Made by a program: the position numbers and the translations under genes. The notes under the pieces are model-generated. The model was not told where the DNA came from. It saw only the letters and a list, made by a program, of their open reading frames with translations, and searched no databases. Positions 25,201 through 31,552 of a stretch of 64,000 bases of DNA are shown in pieces (positions within the stretch are counted from its first letter, which is position 1; the number at the start of each line of letters is the position of its first letter). The stretch lies in contig CALUIS010000006.1 of the NCBI GenBank assembly GCA_944320765.1, positions 61,118 through 125,117 of the forward strand, read 5' to 3'. The DNA is from an uncultured Paraprevotella sp. GTDB lineage: Bacteria > Bacteroidota > Bacteroidia > Bacteroidales > Bacteroidaceae.

Positions 25201-26247
25201 GTTGGGGTAGAATCTCACGTAATGTTTTTCCGGGAGTGACTTCAGGATGCCGGAACTTCCCGTCCCCAGCCACACGCCTCCGGTGCGGTCTATCAGGACG
25301 GACATGACAAAATCTTGTATGTCCTTCCCGTTTTCGGTATTGAAGCGGTCGAAGGTCCGCAGCACCTTGTATTGCGGTGAGAGTTGAATGAGCAGGTTGT
25401 TGCCGCCCAACCAGAAGTTTCCTTCCTTGTCTTTTTGGATGTCATTGATGATTTTGCCTTCCAGCAGGGTCTTCCATTGCCGGGTGTATATATTATATAG
25501 GTATACATAGCCTTTGGTGTGGCTGATGGAGATGAGCAGGTTTTGGCCGTCTGCGGGTAGCCATGCCGTGCGGAAGGCATCCAACGGGCCTCCGGGGGTG
25601 GCGACCGTGTCGTCGGTCCCGACGATGCGTCCGGTCTTTTCTTCCCACACCATCATTCTCCCGGTGTTCAGGAAAATGAGGTGGAAGGGGCCGGCCTGCA
25701 TGACGTCCTTCACGCGTATGCCGGCGCGGATTTCCTGCCGGGTGGGCCGGTAGACCATTTGGGCGGTGTGGATCCAGTCGTAGCGGTAGAGGCTGCCGTC
25801 TTCCGTGATCAGCCACGCCTTCTTGTCGCGGTCCAGGATGAAGTCATTGAGCTGGGTGCCGTTAAGCGCGGCGGCCCGGAAACGCTCCTTGATGTCCAGA
25901 CAGAAGCGTTGCGTGCGGGTGTCAATCAGGTAGAGGCGGTAATAGTCCTTGGCCCAAAGCAGGCCGTCGCCGGCATCGTATGCGGTGCAGATGTTGTGCA
26001 TGCCCAGCGGGACGGTGTGGGTCAGGTCGCAGGCCAGAGGCTCGAACGTATGTCCGTTGTACACGTTGAACATGCCTTCGGTGTAGGCCAGGATTTTTCC
26101 GTCTTCCATTTGGGTGATGAAGCGCACCTGGTTGTTGAACAGCCCGTTCCCCGTGTCCAGCAGCCGGAATCTTTCGGCCTGGGAAAACAGGTGATACGGG
26201 AATACTGTCAGGCAGAACAACGCGATGAATATTCTTATGTGTCTCAT
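22198..26247 (-). CDS. Hybrid two-component system sensor/regulator (HTCS)
   Basis: A 1349-aa one-protein phosphorelay. A signal peptide (IFIALFCLTVFPYHLFS) leads into about 14 propeller blades (Reg_prop repeats such as GNFWLGGNNLL, GGVWLGTGSSGI, GHLWLSTRKGL, GSLWISTSSGI) and a Y_Y_Y domain (CYRLDGVDKGWNH). One TM helix at about 785-808 follows, then HisKA with H843 in NISHEFRTPL and HATPase (NNLLSNALKFTPEGG, GSGIGLHLV). The receiver has D1143 in LIISDVMMPRMDG, and an AraC-type HTH ends the protein. HTCS proteins bind an oligosaccharide in the periplasm and activate nearby glycan-use genes. No SusC/D pair is present; the candidate targets are the lyase-GH51-GH43-GH88 genes or the GH51 at 28232. 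Confidence 0.93.
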   Translation of the reverse strand: MRHIRIFIALFCLTVFPYHLFSQAERFRLLDTGNGLFNNQVRFITQMEDGKILAYTEGMFNVYNGHTFEPLACDLTHTVPLGMHNICTAYDAGDGLLWAKDYYRLYLIDTRTQRFCLDIKERFRAAALNGTQLNDFILDRDKKAWLITEDGSLYRYDWIHTAQMVYRPTRQEIRAGIRVKDVMQAGPFHLIFLNTGRMMVWEEKTGRIVGTDDTVATPGGPLDAFRTAWLPADGQNLLISISHTKGYVYLYNIYTRQWKTLLEGKIINDIQKDKEGNFWLGGNNLLIQLSPQYKVLRTFDRFNTENGKDIQDFVMSVLIDRTGGVWLGTGSSGILKSLPEKHYVRFYPNDAADRDEGKMIRSLAPYDDHHLIAGTLHGLFLFDTREKTYAPFLQPPGDVYCHNIQRDAKGHLWLSTRKGLYLLKDGECTRHDQHLPQGNPPGIIRFSLPLKDGRLLVCSGLKDLYLYDPQARTYARLGKETPGLQRARVMSFATETAPGKLLIGGQSGLFEYDGATDRLEPAKWIQAWEQYSIKYNCVLAQDSVIYLGTQNGLLLRDLKDGTVRRMDMHDGLPNNCIQGITPGNDGSLWISTSSGIAHLLPGKDGGTFSVARLDGSDGVQPGEMMEQSIAAMPDGHVYVGGINGITDIPPGATDYSDRQLRPTLVGLRVMNQSLNNEGLFHGRQLLPDGMSHTGKFHLKYNENFIEMKFSALDYDTPQHTRYCYRLDGVDKGWNHTADPSGICTATYTSLTPGTYTLQVQAAMGYGPWGDAGEWEIAVSPPLWKTWWAYCVYVLIAIGILYYVIELYIADKRSRMVAEQEAMKRQKEQHLDELKFRFFTNISHEFRTPLALIITPLELLIRNTGDQGLKGQLEKILGNAKDLLRLVNQLLDFRRLEQKGEQLKPSSVNIKEFIEGGVRPFEDLARERHVELVCECQFTNEDIFRLDAQKMTRVMNNLLSNALKFTPEGGIITVWAGWQETATETETPAGIRITVSDTGTGIKPEDLENIFTRFYQSDSPQSSGMNTGSGIGLHLVKGYVDLHKGDIRVESKVGKGTTFTITLPWPEQQATAATVSQPPSEAKEYAHGKTGEKDVTLLVAEDNEQFRTFMKDLLGHDYHVLTAADGQEGLDMARNYNPDLIISDVMMPRMDGYEFCRHIKTDMKCSHIPFILLTAKNSSESRSGAYEAGADSFIAKPFDIDVLNSRIHQLLEQRERRIASFKEETRIDPKEITITSLDEKLIRKALECIEKNMDNTEYNVEALSADMGIERTSLYRKMQAIAGQTPTEFMRTVRLKRAAVLLEKGQYTVQEISWMVGFNTPRYFSSYFKEMFGVTPSQYAARKRKPDTKA

Positions 26248-26267
26248 TGTATATTATGTGCGTTGTG

Positions 26268-26275
26268 CAAAGATA
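26268..26275 (-). promoter_or_regulatory. -7 element for the hybrid sensor gene
   Basis: On the minus strand TATCTTTG, 20 bases before the ATG at 26247. Confidence 0.55.
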
Positions 26276-26444
26276 ATAAATTAGAAGAAAAGTTTAGCGC
26301 GTCGGATGAACTTTGTAAGAGGGAAACCACGCCAGGTGTATGAAATGTTGTTTTTGTATGTATGATATGTTGCAAATCCGGGATTGCAACGTTTTATGCA
26401 GTGGTTTTCGACATTTGATGCAGCGGATGTCTTGGGGTGCGTGT

Positions 26445-26452
26445 TACATTTG
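26445..26452 (+). promoter_or_regulatory. -7 element for the ECF sigma factor gene
   Basis: TACATTTG fits TAnnTTTG. It is immediately followed by GCAACGTCTTA, which partly repeats GCAACGTTTTA at about 26388, a possible operator pair. Confidence 0.45.
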
Positions 26453-26480
26453 CAACGTCTTAATGATAAACCGTGGGAAC

Positions 26481-26987
26481 ATGAAAGGAAAATTCGACTT
26501 TGCTGGATTTTACGAGAGCATCCAAAAAGAAGCTTTACGTTATGCTTCGGGGTATGTCTTTGATGAGGAGGACGTACGCGACATCGTGGGCGATTCATGG
26601 TTGCGCTTGTTGGAGATGGGAGAGACTTTAGACAGTGAGCGCAAAGTGAATTGTTTGTTGTTTGCCATCATAAAAAGCAAATGTGTGGATTATCTGCGGC
26701 GGTGTATGTGCCGTCAGAAGGCAGAAAAAAGAATAAAGCAGACAGCGGACCGCATTTCGGATGATGAGTTGTCCGCATTGTACCAGAAGGAACTGTTCCG
26801 TATCGTGGGGCAGACGTTGTCCGGCATGTCGGCTTTACGACGGACGACGTTCAAGGGTATACGTCTGGATGGGAAGAGCTACCAGGAAGTGGCATTGGCC
26901 ACGCATACTACCAGGCGGGTAGTGGAGTATCAGTTGCGGAAAGCTGAAGAGGCCGTCTCCGACAAACTTCGGAGGCTGTATGGTTAG
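26481..26987 (+). CDS. ECF-type RNA polymerase sigma factor
   Basis: About 168 aa from ATG 26481 (MKGKFDFAGFYESIQKEALRYA). In-frame ATGs at 26463 and 26340 exist, but the promoter lies at 26445. Region 2 is visible as AGFYESIQKEALRYASGYVFDEEDVRDIVGDSWLRL and region 4 as LRRTTFKGIRLDGKSYQEVALATHTTRRVVEYQLRKA, the HTH that reads the -35. The size and layout match the orphan Bacteroidetes sigma-70 family members. No anti-sigma (FecR-like) gene or SusC/D operon follows, so the regulon is unclear. Divergent from the HTCS gene. Confidence 0.82.
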   Translation: MKGKFDFAGFYESIQKEALRYASGYVFDEEDVRDIVGDSWLRLLEMGETLDSERKVNCLLFAIIKSKCVDYLRRCMCRQKAEKRIKQTADRISDDELSALYQKELFRIVGQTLSGMSALRRTTFKGIRLDGKSYQEVALATHTTRRVVEYQLRKAEEAVSDKLRRLYG

Positions 26988-27037
26988 GATGGATTTTTTT
27001 AATAGGTTTTTTCATATATTAGTTAAGTTAGGAATGT

Positions 27038-27078
27038 GCTAAGGCTGGGCAGTGATTGTCCGGCCTTAGCCGTTTTTT
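27038..27078. terminator. Shared terminator between sigma factor and mltG
   Basis: GCTAAGGC at 27038-27045 pairs with GCCTTAGC at 27063-27070, followed by GTTTTTTG. It serves the plus-strand gene and possibly the convergent mltG. Confidence 0.7.
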
Positions 27079-27100
27079 GTAGCGGAGCGGCATCCGGGGG

Positions 27101-28132
27101 TTACCGTATGCCGCGTTGGTTGAGGGCTTTCGTATATTTGGCGGCGTTGGCCAGATGTTCGCGATAGGTGCGCGCGAAGTTGTGCGTGCCAGAGAAATCT
27201 TCCTTGGCACACATGTACAGGTAATCATGCCGGACATAATCCAATACGGCATCGATTCCTGAGATGGACGGGATACGGATGGGGCCGGGAGGCAGTCCTG
27301 TGTTGCGGTATGTGTTGTAGGGGCTGTCGGTCTCCAGGTGCCCGTGGTAGATTCTCCGTAAGGAAAAGTCATGCAAGGCGAATTTTATGGTAGGGTCGGC
27401 CTGCAGGGGCATACCTGTACGGAGCCGGTTGATGTACATGCCCGCCACCATGGGCTTTTCCGCGTTGTTGGCCGTCTCTTCGTCCACGATGGAAGCCAGG
27501 GTGGCCACCTCGTCGGGTGTCAGTCCGGCGGCTTGGGCCTTGCCGAGCCTTTCTTCCGACCAGAAGGCGTCGTGTTCCTTTTGCATCCGTTCCATGAAGT
27601 CCTCCAATGCCGTGTCCCAATAAATCTCATACGTGTTGGGGATGAACAGGCAGGCGATGGTGGCCGTGTCGTAGCCGTATTGGCGGCAGAAAGCGGAGTC
27701 GGCGAGGCTTTGTGCCACGGTGGCGGAATCCAGCATCAGTTTCCGTCCCAGCGTGCCGGCCAGCCGCTCCATGGTCCGAACGCTGGGGAGTACCAACCGG
27801 ACCGGGGACTGTCGTTCTTGCCTCAGGCGACGGAACAGCCTCAGCATATAGTCGTCAGGGCTGATGGCGTAGCGTCCTGTCTTTACGGTATACCCCCCCA
27901 AGGCGGAAAGGAAGGAAAAGCCGGAGGAGATGCCGGGACGGCCCGTTTCCTGAATCTTTGTTTTCACGGAGTCTGCCGTGTCGTCCGTGTCGATATAAAG
28001 GTAGACCGTTTCCTGGATGTGGAACGTGGTGCTGAAAAGAGCCAAATAGCTCCAAAGTATTCCTATGGCCAGAAGGGCGCATCCTGCCGGGATGCCCCAT
28101 TTCTTCAGTCTTTCCTTTTGTCCTGCCGTCAT
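27101..28132 (-). CDS. mltG: Endolytic peptidoglycan transglycosylase MltG
   Basis: A 343-aa protein with one N-terminal TM helix (KWGIPAGCALLAIGILWSYL) and a YceG domain. Signatures are LFIPNTYEIYWDT, the conserved Glu in LASIVDEETA, AGMYINRLRTGMPLQADPT and SPYNTYRNTGLPPGPI. MltG cleaves nascent glycan strands at the periplasmic face of the inner membrane and sets their length. Length and start agree with the family, and a -7 element lies 24 bases upstream. It stands alone between convergent and divergent neighbours. Confidence 0.92.
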   Translation of the reverse strand: MTAGQKERLKKWGIPAGCALLAIGILWSYLALFSTTFHIQETVYLYIDTDDTADSVKTKIQETGRPGISSGFSFLSALGGYTVKTGRYAISPDDYMLRLFRRLRQERQSPVRLVLPSVRTMERLAGTLGRKLMLDSATVAQSLADSAFCRQYGYDTATIACLFIPNTYEIYWDTALEDFMERMQKEHDAFWSEERLGKAQAAGLTPDEVATLASIVDEETANNAEKPMVAGMYINRLRTGMPLQADPTIKFALHDFSLRRIYHGHLETDSPYNTYRNTGLPPGPIRIPSISGIDAVLDYVRHDYLYMCAKEDFSGTHNFARTYREHLANAAKYTKALNQRGIR

Positions 28133-28155
28133 GCGTTTTTTGTTTTTGCGACGGA

Positions 28156-28163
28156 CAAAGTTA
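28156..28163 (-). promoter_or_regulatory. -7 element for mltG
   Basis: On the minus strand TAACTTTG fits TAnnTTTG, 24 bases before the ATG at 28132. Confidence 0.5.
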
Positions 28164-28196
28164 GCGAAAAAGGCAAGGGCTTCAAAAAAAGATGCG

Positions 28197-28204
28197 TATA
28201 TTTG
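28197..28204 (+). promoter_or_regulatory. -7 element for the second GH51 gene
   Basis: TATATTTG fits TAnnTTTG, 28 bases before the ATG at 28232. Confidence 0.55.
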
Positions 28205-28231
28205 TGAGGGTTTAATAGCATTTTTAATATC

Positions 28232-29797
28232 ATGAAAGGAAAGAAACTGTTTTTAAGCGTGGCCTTGCTGATGGGAGCGGGGCCGTTCATGGCTCAGGAG
28301 AAGTCGCAGGTGCGGTTGCATCCCGACCGGGAAGGGCGGGTGATCCCGAAGGAAATCTACGGGCAGTTTGCCGAACATCTCGGCACGTGCATTTACGGTG
28401 GCCTGTGGGTGGGAGAGGAGTCGTCCATACCGAACACGAAGGGATACCGCAACGATGTGTTGCAGGCTTTGAAAGAGTTGAGGGTGCCGGTACTCCGCTG
28501 GCCGGGAGGTTGTTTTGCCGATGAGTACCATTGGCGTGACGGTGTAGGGCCGCGTGAGGACCGCCCTCGCATGGTGAACAACAACTGGGGCGGAACGGTG
28601 GAGGACAACAGCTTCGGCACGCATGAGTTCCTGAACCTGTGCGAGCTTCTGGGATGCGAGCCGTATGTGTCGATGAACGTGGGCAGCGGTACGGTCCAGG
28701 AGGCAGCCCAGTGGGTGGAATATATGACTGCGGAGGACGGGCCGATGGCCAGGCTTCGCAAGCAGAACGGGCGTGAGAAGCCTTGGCGCGTGAAGTACAT
28801 CGGCGTGGGCAACGAGAGTTGGGGATGCGGCGGCAACATGCGGCCGGAGTATTATGCCGACTTGTACCGCCGTTATCAGACGTACTGCCGCAGTTACAAC
28901 GGCAACCGCCTGTTTAAAATCGCCAGCGGGAGCGGGGAGTATGACCTGCACTGGACGGAAGTGATGATGGAGCGGGCGCGTAACCAGATGGACGGCCTGT
29001 CACTGCATTATTACACCGTGGCCGGGTGGAGCGGCAGTAAAGGATCGGCTACGGACTTCACGGACGAGGACTATTATTGGACCATGGGCAAGTGCCTTGA
29101 CATTGAGAACTGCATCCGGGAGCATTCCAAAATCATGGACCAATACGACCCGAGGAAGCGGGTGGCGTTGATTGTGGATGAGTGGGGTACTTGGTGGGAT
29201 GAGGAACCGGGTACAGTCCGGGGACATCTCTATCAACAGAACACCATGCGTGACGCTTTCGTGGCTGCACTTTCGCTGAACGTGTTCCATAAATATACCG
29301 ACCGCATCAAGATGGCCAACATCGCGCAGATTGCCAATGTGCTGCAGAGCATGATCCTGACAAAGGAGGACAAAATGGTGCTTACCCCCACTTATTATGT
29401 GTTCCAGATGTATAACGTGCATCAGGATGCCGCCTACTTGCCGTTGGACGTGGCGTGCGACACGATGCGGGTGAGGGAACACATGGGACGGGACGGCGGA
29501 CAGCGGGACTTGCCGGTACTCGGTGCCACGGCCTCGCGGGACAAGGACGGTGCGGTGCATCTCTCTTTGTCAAACGTCTCCCTGACGGAGGACAATGAGG
29601 TGACGGTAGACTTGGCAGGTTTGGACGTGGCGGATGTTTCCGGCAGGATACTGGCGGTCAAGTCCATTGCGGCCAAGAACACCTTTGAACAACCGGATGC
29701 GGTGAAGCCGGCTGGTTTCAAGGGTGCGAAAATCTCCAAAGGCAAGCTGGTGGTGAAGATGCCGCCCATGAGTATTGTCGCGTTGGAGCTGAAATGA
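28232..29797 (+). CDS. GH51 alpha-L-arabinofuranosidase (short, single-domain type)
   Basis: A 521-aa enzyme with a signal peptide ([16 protein letters not shown]). GH51 signatures are in order: [36 protein letters not shown], the acid/base E195 in [17 protein letters not shown], and the nucleophile E317 in [12 protein letters not shown]-terminal beta-domain ends with [13 protein letters not shown]. It releases terminal L-arabinofuranose. Unlike the 866-aa GH51 at 9101 it has no extra modules, so the two probably act on different linkages or at different stages. Monocistronic with its own promoter; convergent with the nuclease gene. Confidence 0.92.
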   Translation: MKGKKLFLSVALLMGAGPFMAQEKSQVRLHPDREGRVIPKEIYGQFAEHLGTCIYGGLWVGEESSIPNTKGYRNDVLQALKELRVPVLRWPGGCFADEYHWRDGVGPREDRPRMVNNNWGGTVEDNSFGTHEFLNLCELLGCEPYVSMNVGSGTVQEAAQWVEYMTAEDGPMARLRKQNGREKPWRVKYIGVGNESWGCGGNMRPEYYADLYRRYQTYCRSYNGNRLFKIASGSGEYDLHWTEVMMERARNQMDGLSLHYYTVAGWSGSKGSATDFTDEDYYWTMGKCLDIENCIREHSKIMDQYDPRKRVALIVDEWGTWWDEEPGTVRGHLYQQNTMRDAFVAALSLNVFHKYTDRIKMANIAQIANVLQSMILTKEDKMVLTPTYYVFQMYNVHQDAAYLPLDVACDTMRVREHMGRDGGQRDLPVLGATASRDKDGAVHLSLSNVSLTEDNEVTVDLAGLDVADVSGRILAVKSIAAKNTFEQPDAVKPAGFKGAKISKGKLVVKMPPMSIVALELK

Positions 29798-29821
29798 CCG
29801 TCCGCCGGACAGACTGGATTG

Positions 29822-30838
29822 TCATAGACGGTTGATCTCATCCACTGTGAGCCCGGTGATTCTGGCGATGGTCCCGGCAGGGATGCCCTCGGCTTTCATG
29901 CCGCGGGCATTCCTGCACTTTTCTTCTTCCCGTCCTTCCTGAAGTCCTTTCTCCAATCCTTCCTGAAGTCCTTTCTCCCGTCCTTCCTGAAGTCCTTTTT
30001 CCCGTCCTTCCTGAAGTCCTTTCTCCCGTCCTTCCTGAAGTCCTTTTTCCAATCCTTTTTCCAATCCTTTCTCCAATCCTTCTGCCAATCCTTTCTTCAA
30101 TCCTTCTGCCAATCCTTTTGCCATGGCTTCCCGGCGCGAGCTGCTGATTTGCATCTTGGCCGTGCTCACCATGTCCCAGAAACGGTCGTAGCCCAGCAGC
30201 TGCGCCTCGCTGAAGGCCGACTCTTCCAGCTGTGTGACGGCCTTGTGGATTTCTGGGTTCTCCAAGAGTTCTTCCGGCACTTCGCGGGTCTTTTCGTCAA
30301 TCTCCGTGAGGTAACGGAGCCAGAGTACCTGCATCCTTTTGTCGTTGTAGGTTTTGGGCGTGAATTTCGGCAGTTCGATGAACACGAAGCGCAGTCCCTC
30401 GATGACCTCTTTGGTCTCGGCTTCTTCCACGATTTTGAAGTCGTGGTAGTAGCCTTCGCTTTCGGAGAACGTGTCGTTGACGAGGTTCAGGGAGTATACC
30501 GGTTGCAGGAACTCGTAATCTCCGCCCTTCTCCAGCTGGCTGACGTACGCCTTCGAGGCGTTGAACAGCACGCGCTGTTTGTAGGCCGAGGTCCACATCA
30601 TCTGCATTTCCACGATGAATTGCCGTCCGGCATGGTCCTTGCAGCGCACGTCCACGATGCTGTCCTTGCGCAAGGGGTTCTGCGGGACGAGTTCCGGATT
30701 CAGGTATTCCACCCAAGTGATTTCCTCTTCCGGGGTCTCGAACGGCAGCAAGGCGTTCAGGAAACTGATGACCAGGTCGGGATGTTCGCCGAACACTTTT
30801 TTGAAAGTGAGGTCGGCCTTCGGGTTCAGGTATCTCAT
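29822..30838 (-). CDS. Rpn-family recombination-promoting nuclease / PD-(D/E)XK transposase-like protein
   Basis: About 338 aa from ATG 30838 (MRYLNPKADLTFKKVFGEHPDL); the upstream frame to 30931 is not needed and lies beyond the promoter. The PD-(D/E)XK nuclease core shows the catalytic Asp in KDSIVDVRCKDHAG and the E-x-Q in FIVEMQMMW, with YSLNLVN and FVFIELPKF following. Rpn proteins cut DNA and have been linked to recombination and phage defence. Residues ~240-305 are a run of KGLQEGRE / KGLE repeats encoded by tandem DNA repeats. The tail is a possible HTH (GIPAGTIARITGLTVDEINRL). Single gene with its own promoter. Confidence 0.88.
   Translation of the reverse strand: MRYLNPKADLTFKKVFGEHPDLVISFLNALLPFETPEEEITWVEYLNPELVPQNPLRKDSIVDVRCKDHAGRQFIVEMQMMWTSAYKQRVLFNASKAYVSQLEKGGDYEFLQPVYSLNLVNDTFSESEGYYHDFKIVEEAETKEVIEGLRFVFIELPKFTPKTYNDKRMQVLWLRYLTEIDEKTREVPEELLENPEIHKAVTQLEESAFSEAQLLGYDRFWDMVSTAKMQISSSRREAMAKGLAEGLKKGLAEGLEKGLEKGLEKGLQEGREKGLQEGREKGLQEGREKGLQEGLEKGLQEGREEEKCRNARGMKAEGIPAGTIARITGLTVDEINRL
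29931..30122. repeat. Coding tandem repeats (five 24-mers plus six 12-mers) in the nuclease gene
   Basis: Five 24-bp units start at 29931, 29955, 29979, 30003 and 30027. Six 12-bp units follow from 30051 to 30122. Each 24-mer is two 12-mers, so all lengths keep the frame. On the minus strand they encode KGLQEGRE and KGLE/KGLA motifs, a helical repeat that can expand or shrink. Confidence 0.92.
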
Positions 30839-30868
30839 GCTTCTTTGGTTTAGCGGGTTTGCCGTTTG

Positions 30869-30876
30869 CAAATATA
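30869..30876 (-). promoter_or_regulatory. -7 element for the Rpn-family nuclease gene
   Basis: On the minus strand TATATTTG, 30 bases before the ATG at 30838. Confidence 0.5.
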
Positions 30877-30984
30877 CGCCTTTTTGATGGAGAAACCTTG
30901 CAAAAAGACAGAAATCCGCATCATTGCTCATCTTTTTCAGACTTTAAAAAAGAAGGAGAAAAACGGCGAAGTGTTAAAATGAAG

Positions 30985-31019
30985 GGCGGAGAAATGCTTC
31001 ATACGAGCATTTCTCCGCC
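30985..31019. terminator. Perfect 14-bp hairpin in a divergent intergenic region
   Basis: GGCGGAGAAATGCT at 30985-30998 pairs perfectly with AGCATTTCTCCGCC at 31006-31019 around a 7-nt loop. It lies between genes that both point away, so it is not an ordinary terminator of either. Confidence 0.5.
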
Positions 31020-31077
31020 GTGGCGGGTGTTTTTGTGCGGCAAAAATCAAATTTCTTTGCTGAAAGAAATTTTCTTC

Positions 31078-31111
31078 TTGCCGCAAAGACGGAATTTTCT
31101 TGCCGCAAAGA
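31078..31111. repeat. Direct repeat TTGCCGCAAAGA
   Basis: TTGCCGCAAAGA at 31078-31089 and 31100-31111, both preceded by A/T-rich TTTTCT. The same 11-12 bases form one arm of the terminator at 18163-18199. The gap 30839-31552 otherwise holds only the hairpin, this repeat and element copy B. Confidence 0.6.
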
Positions 31112-31155
31112 GATTTTCAGGACGGTGGAAAGCGGCGGGAAACGGGGCTTCGGGG

Positions 31156-31413
31156 CGTTTTTTCCCGCTATCTGAAGTGTTTTGCCGTACAAAACCGCGA
31201 TGACGTTTTGCCAGGTTTTCCCTCCCGGGCCTGACGCGGGCCGGCGGGCCGTGCGCAGGCCGCGCTTTGCGGGATGGCAGGGGGGGGAGCAAAAGGCGGG
31301 ATACGCTTTCATCCTGCTTTTTCCCGACGGCCTGAGAATCGTGTATTTCCGTCCGCCTCCGTACTTGTGTCCGTCTGTGCGATTCTCGTGCCGCCGTGTT
31401 TGACGATTTGACA
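31156..31413. repeat. Intergenic element, copy B (partner at 16220-16476)
   Basis: Aligns to copy A over its length with one net base of indel between the anchor blocks (GTACAAAACC 31187, CTGACGCGGG 31231, TGCGATTCTCG 31378, TTTGACG 31399). It ends in three 8-bp TTTGACxx repeats and lies 140 bases upstream of the GH95 start codon. Confidence 0.75.
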
Positions 31414-31515
31414 ATTTGACGGGTAGCCGGCGGCTCAAGGCCCGTTTCCCTTGCGTGTGACGCATATCTGTTAAAATGAGAAGCACGGCAACGGGGCTGG
31501 TCGGCGAATTTTGAT

Positions 31516-31523
31516 TACTTTTG
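31516..31523 (+). promoter_or_regulatory. -7 element for the GH95 gene
   Basis: TACTTTTG fits TAnnTTTG. It overlaps an open frame starting at 31511, so translation must begin later, at 31553 or 31556. Confidence 0.5.
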
Positions 31524-31552
31524 TAGCTGTGAAAAAACAATATCAAGACAGA

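Noticed and set aside
29931..30122. Non-coding satellite or CRISPR
   Set aside because: The repeats keep the reading frame of the nuclease gene and have no spacers.
30985..31019. Ordinary terminator of the Rpn nuclease or GH95 gene
   Set aside because: Both genes point away from it, so neither would read into it at the 3' end.
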